This document shows, piece after piece, positions 63,076-64,000 of a stretch of 64,000 nucleotides of DNA (position 1 is the first letter of the stretch; every line of letters begins with the position of its first letter). Location: NCBI GenBank assembly GCA_963277665.1, contig OY728143.1, forward strand, positions 229,825,591-229,889,590, in the 5' to 3' direction. A program made the position numbers and the translations under genes. Source of the stretch: Viscum album. Its lineage: Eukaryota; Streptophyta; Magnoliopsida; Santalales; Viscaceae. A model generated the notes under the pieces. The model was not told where the DNA came from. It searched no databases and saw only the letters and a list, made by a program, of their open reading frames with translations.

Positions 63076-63455
63076 CAGGTGGTGGAGGGCCGTTTCCTTT
63101 GTCGCCTTCCTATATTTCTAAGAACACCTTAATTCACCACAAGGATTACAGAGAGGAAGAACCTTATTAGTTTGGCCCGCACTCTCCACATTAGGGCGGT
63201 AGCATATGGCTCAACATAAAAAGAATGAAGAATGTCAACCCTCCCGCAAGGATTGTTCTCAGCCCACAAAAAACATTAGCATTATTTTATTTAATGAAAG
63301 GATGAAAACGAGAATATAATCACACACAAATTATACCCCTACCTTGTTTGCTTTCTAGCGTTGGCGTAAGAAGGTAGAATGGTCGTCGATTCTTCATAGA
63401 TGAGGACGTCCCACGTTGGAAGATGTCCTGAGGAAGAAGGTCGAAAAAGGTCGGT

Positions 63456-63549
63456 GTTCTTCTTTGGTGGAGCGTTCTTTGTTGGGGAGTGAGTTCTTCA
63501 TTGGAGAACGCGTTCTTCTTTGGGGAGCATGTTCTTCGTTGGAGAGCGT
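63456..63549. repeat. 19-bp tandem repeat, five units
   Basis: Units begin at 63,456, 63,474, 63,493, 63,512 and 63,531, with a consensus near GTTCTTCTTTGGGGAGCRN. A related shorter GTTCTTCGC triplication is at about 14,004-14,030 in the other reverse LTR. Confidence 0.9.
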
Positions 63550-63633
63550 AATACTCCAAGTATTTGGTGTCACGTCACGTTACCAACGCTTTGTCTCTTG
63601 GTGAAGCGATCCCAAATCCTCCTCCCAAGCTTC

Positions 63634-63643
63634 ATATAAATAG
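63634..63643 (-). promoter_or_regulatory. Possible LTR TATA box
   Basis: The minus strand reads CTATTTATATGAAG here, at a place comparable to the TATA box at 14,111-14,119 in the sister LTR. The plus strand also reads ATATAAATAGG, so orientation is inferred from the LTR only. Confidence 0.35.
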
Positions 63644-63887
63644 GAGGGGGAAGGTAGTTAACGATTGTGGAATTTATGATGGTTTATTTATTAGAAACCT
63701 TTCTAAATTCCAATGATGTTGTTTATTAATTTAAATAGGGGCAATCCAATTAACTAACTTGGCATAATTAAAGGTATGTGCGTCGAAACAATTAATGTGG
63801 AGGATGCTCAAGAGGCTCCTCCACATTAATGGGGGAGTTGAGCGCTTTCTCTCTCATTAAGAGGGGAGTTGAGAGGTTTAGGCCTCG

Positions 63888-64000
63888 GGTGGTCCCCACC
63901 ACCATAACCTCTCATGGGATGTTTGAGTCTGGTGGTCCCCACCACCATAACCTCTCATGAGAGGTTAAGGTCTGGTGGTCCCCACTCTCCAACATCCACA
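63888..64000. repeat. 43-bp tandem repeat, at least 2.6 units
   Basis: GGTGGTCCCCACCACCATAA then CCTCTCATG starts at 63,888 and 63,931, with a truncated third start at 63,974. Each unit contains the near-palindrome GGTGGTCCCCACCACC. A related GTGGTGGGGACCACC occurs once near 7,017 in the element 1 LTR. Confidence 0.9.

Larger units (their letters stand above)
61044..64000 (-). repeat. LTR of the element 1 family inserted in the Tat pol, running off the window
   Basis: Its minus-strand end is TGTGTCAACA at 61,044. The GTGCCGTGACTACCCC and TATAGGCCAGGGG blocks match the LTR end at 11,221. Further matches include the tandem-repeat zone, the GC island and the CCCCTACCTTG patch. No PBS lies beyond 61,044, since the sequence goes straight into Tat RNase H, so this is a 3' LTR or solo LTR. 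The start would lie right of the window. Confidence 0.83.

Overview
The window is repeat-filled nuclear DNA of a flowering plant with a large, heavily methylated genome. I cannot name the species. I see no intact host protein gene, tRNA, rRNA or CRISPR array. The organism call rests on plant-type LTR retrotransposon lineages: Ty3/gypsy chromovirus of the Tekay/Del type, Ty3/gypsy Tat type, and Ty1/copia SIRE/Maximus type. It also rests on primer-binding sites for plant initiator-Met tRNA and on a retroelement-associated plant mobile domain (PMD). All coding regions are broken by stops and frameshifts. Many stops lie where Gln, Arg or Trp is expected, which fits decay by cytosine deamination.

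Layout. (1) 1-10,160: one old Tekay-like element on the plus strand. The 5' LTR is cut by the window edge and ends near 2,925. Then come the PBS, a gag remnant, a pol with the RT palm and integrase core missing, the PPT, and a ~4 kb 3' LTR. Both LTRs carry a nine-unit 25-bp tandem array. (2) 11,216-14,769: a related LTR in reverse orientation, apparently solo, with a very GC-rich core. (3) 14,764-22,740: two diverged direct copies of an unclassified AT-rich ~3.5 kb repeat, with 0.9 kb between them. (4) 23-28 kb: AT-rich DNA without recognisable coding. (5) About 28.5-36.4 kb: a SIRE-like copia element on the plus strand, with gag and pol readable and a 1.5 kb insertion inside its integrase. 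(6) 37,485-45,140: a second Tekay-like gypsy element on the plus strand with recognisable gag, RT, RNase H and integrase. (7) About 45-61 kb: apparently the 3' part of a Tat-type gypsy element on the minus strand. RNase H and integrase lie at 61.0-59.7 kb, a satellite-like spacer at 59-54 kb, and an opposite-strand PMD-like ORF remnant at about 48.8-53.7 kb. (8) 61,044-64,000: another minus-strand LTR of the first family, inserted in the Tat RNase H and running off the window.

The elements are nested or abutting, and none of them can be functional now. The most unusual part is the 45-61 kb block. There a degenerate PMD-type ORF lies antisense to a Tat polyprotein, and the spacer between them has expanded into a degenerate ~140-bp tandem family. 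The two ~3.5 kb AT-rich repeats at 14.8-22.7 kb remain unidentified. All domain calls come from reading translations by eye; no database search was run.
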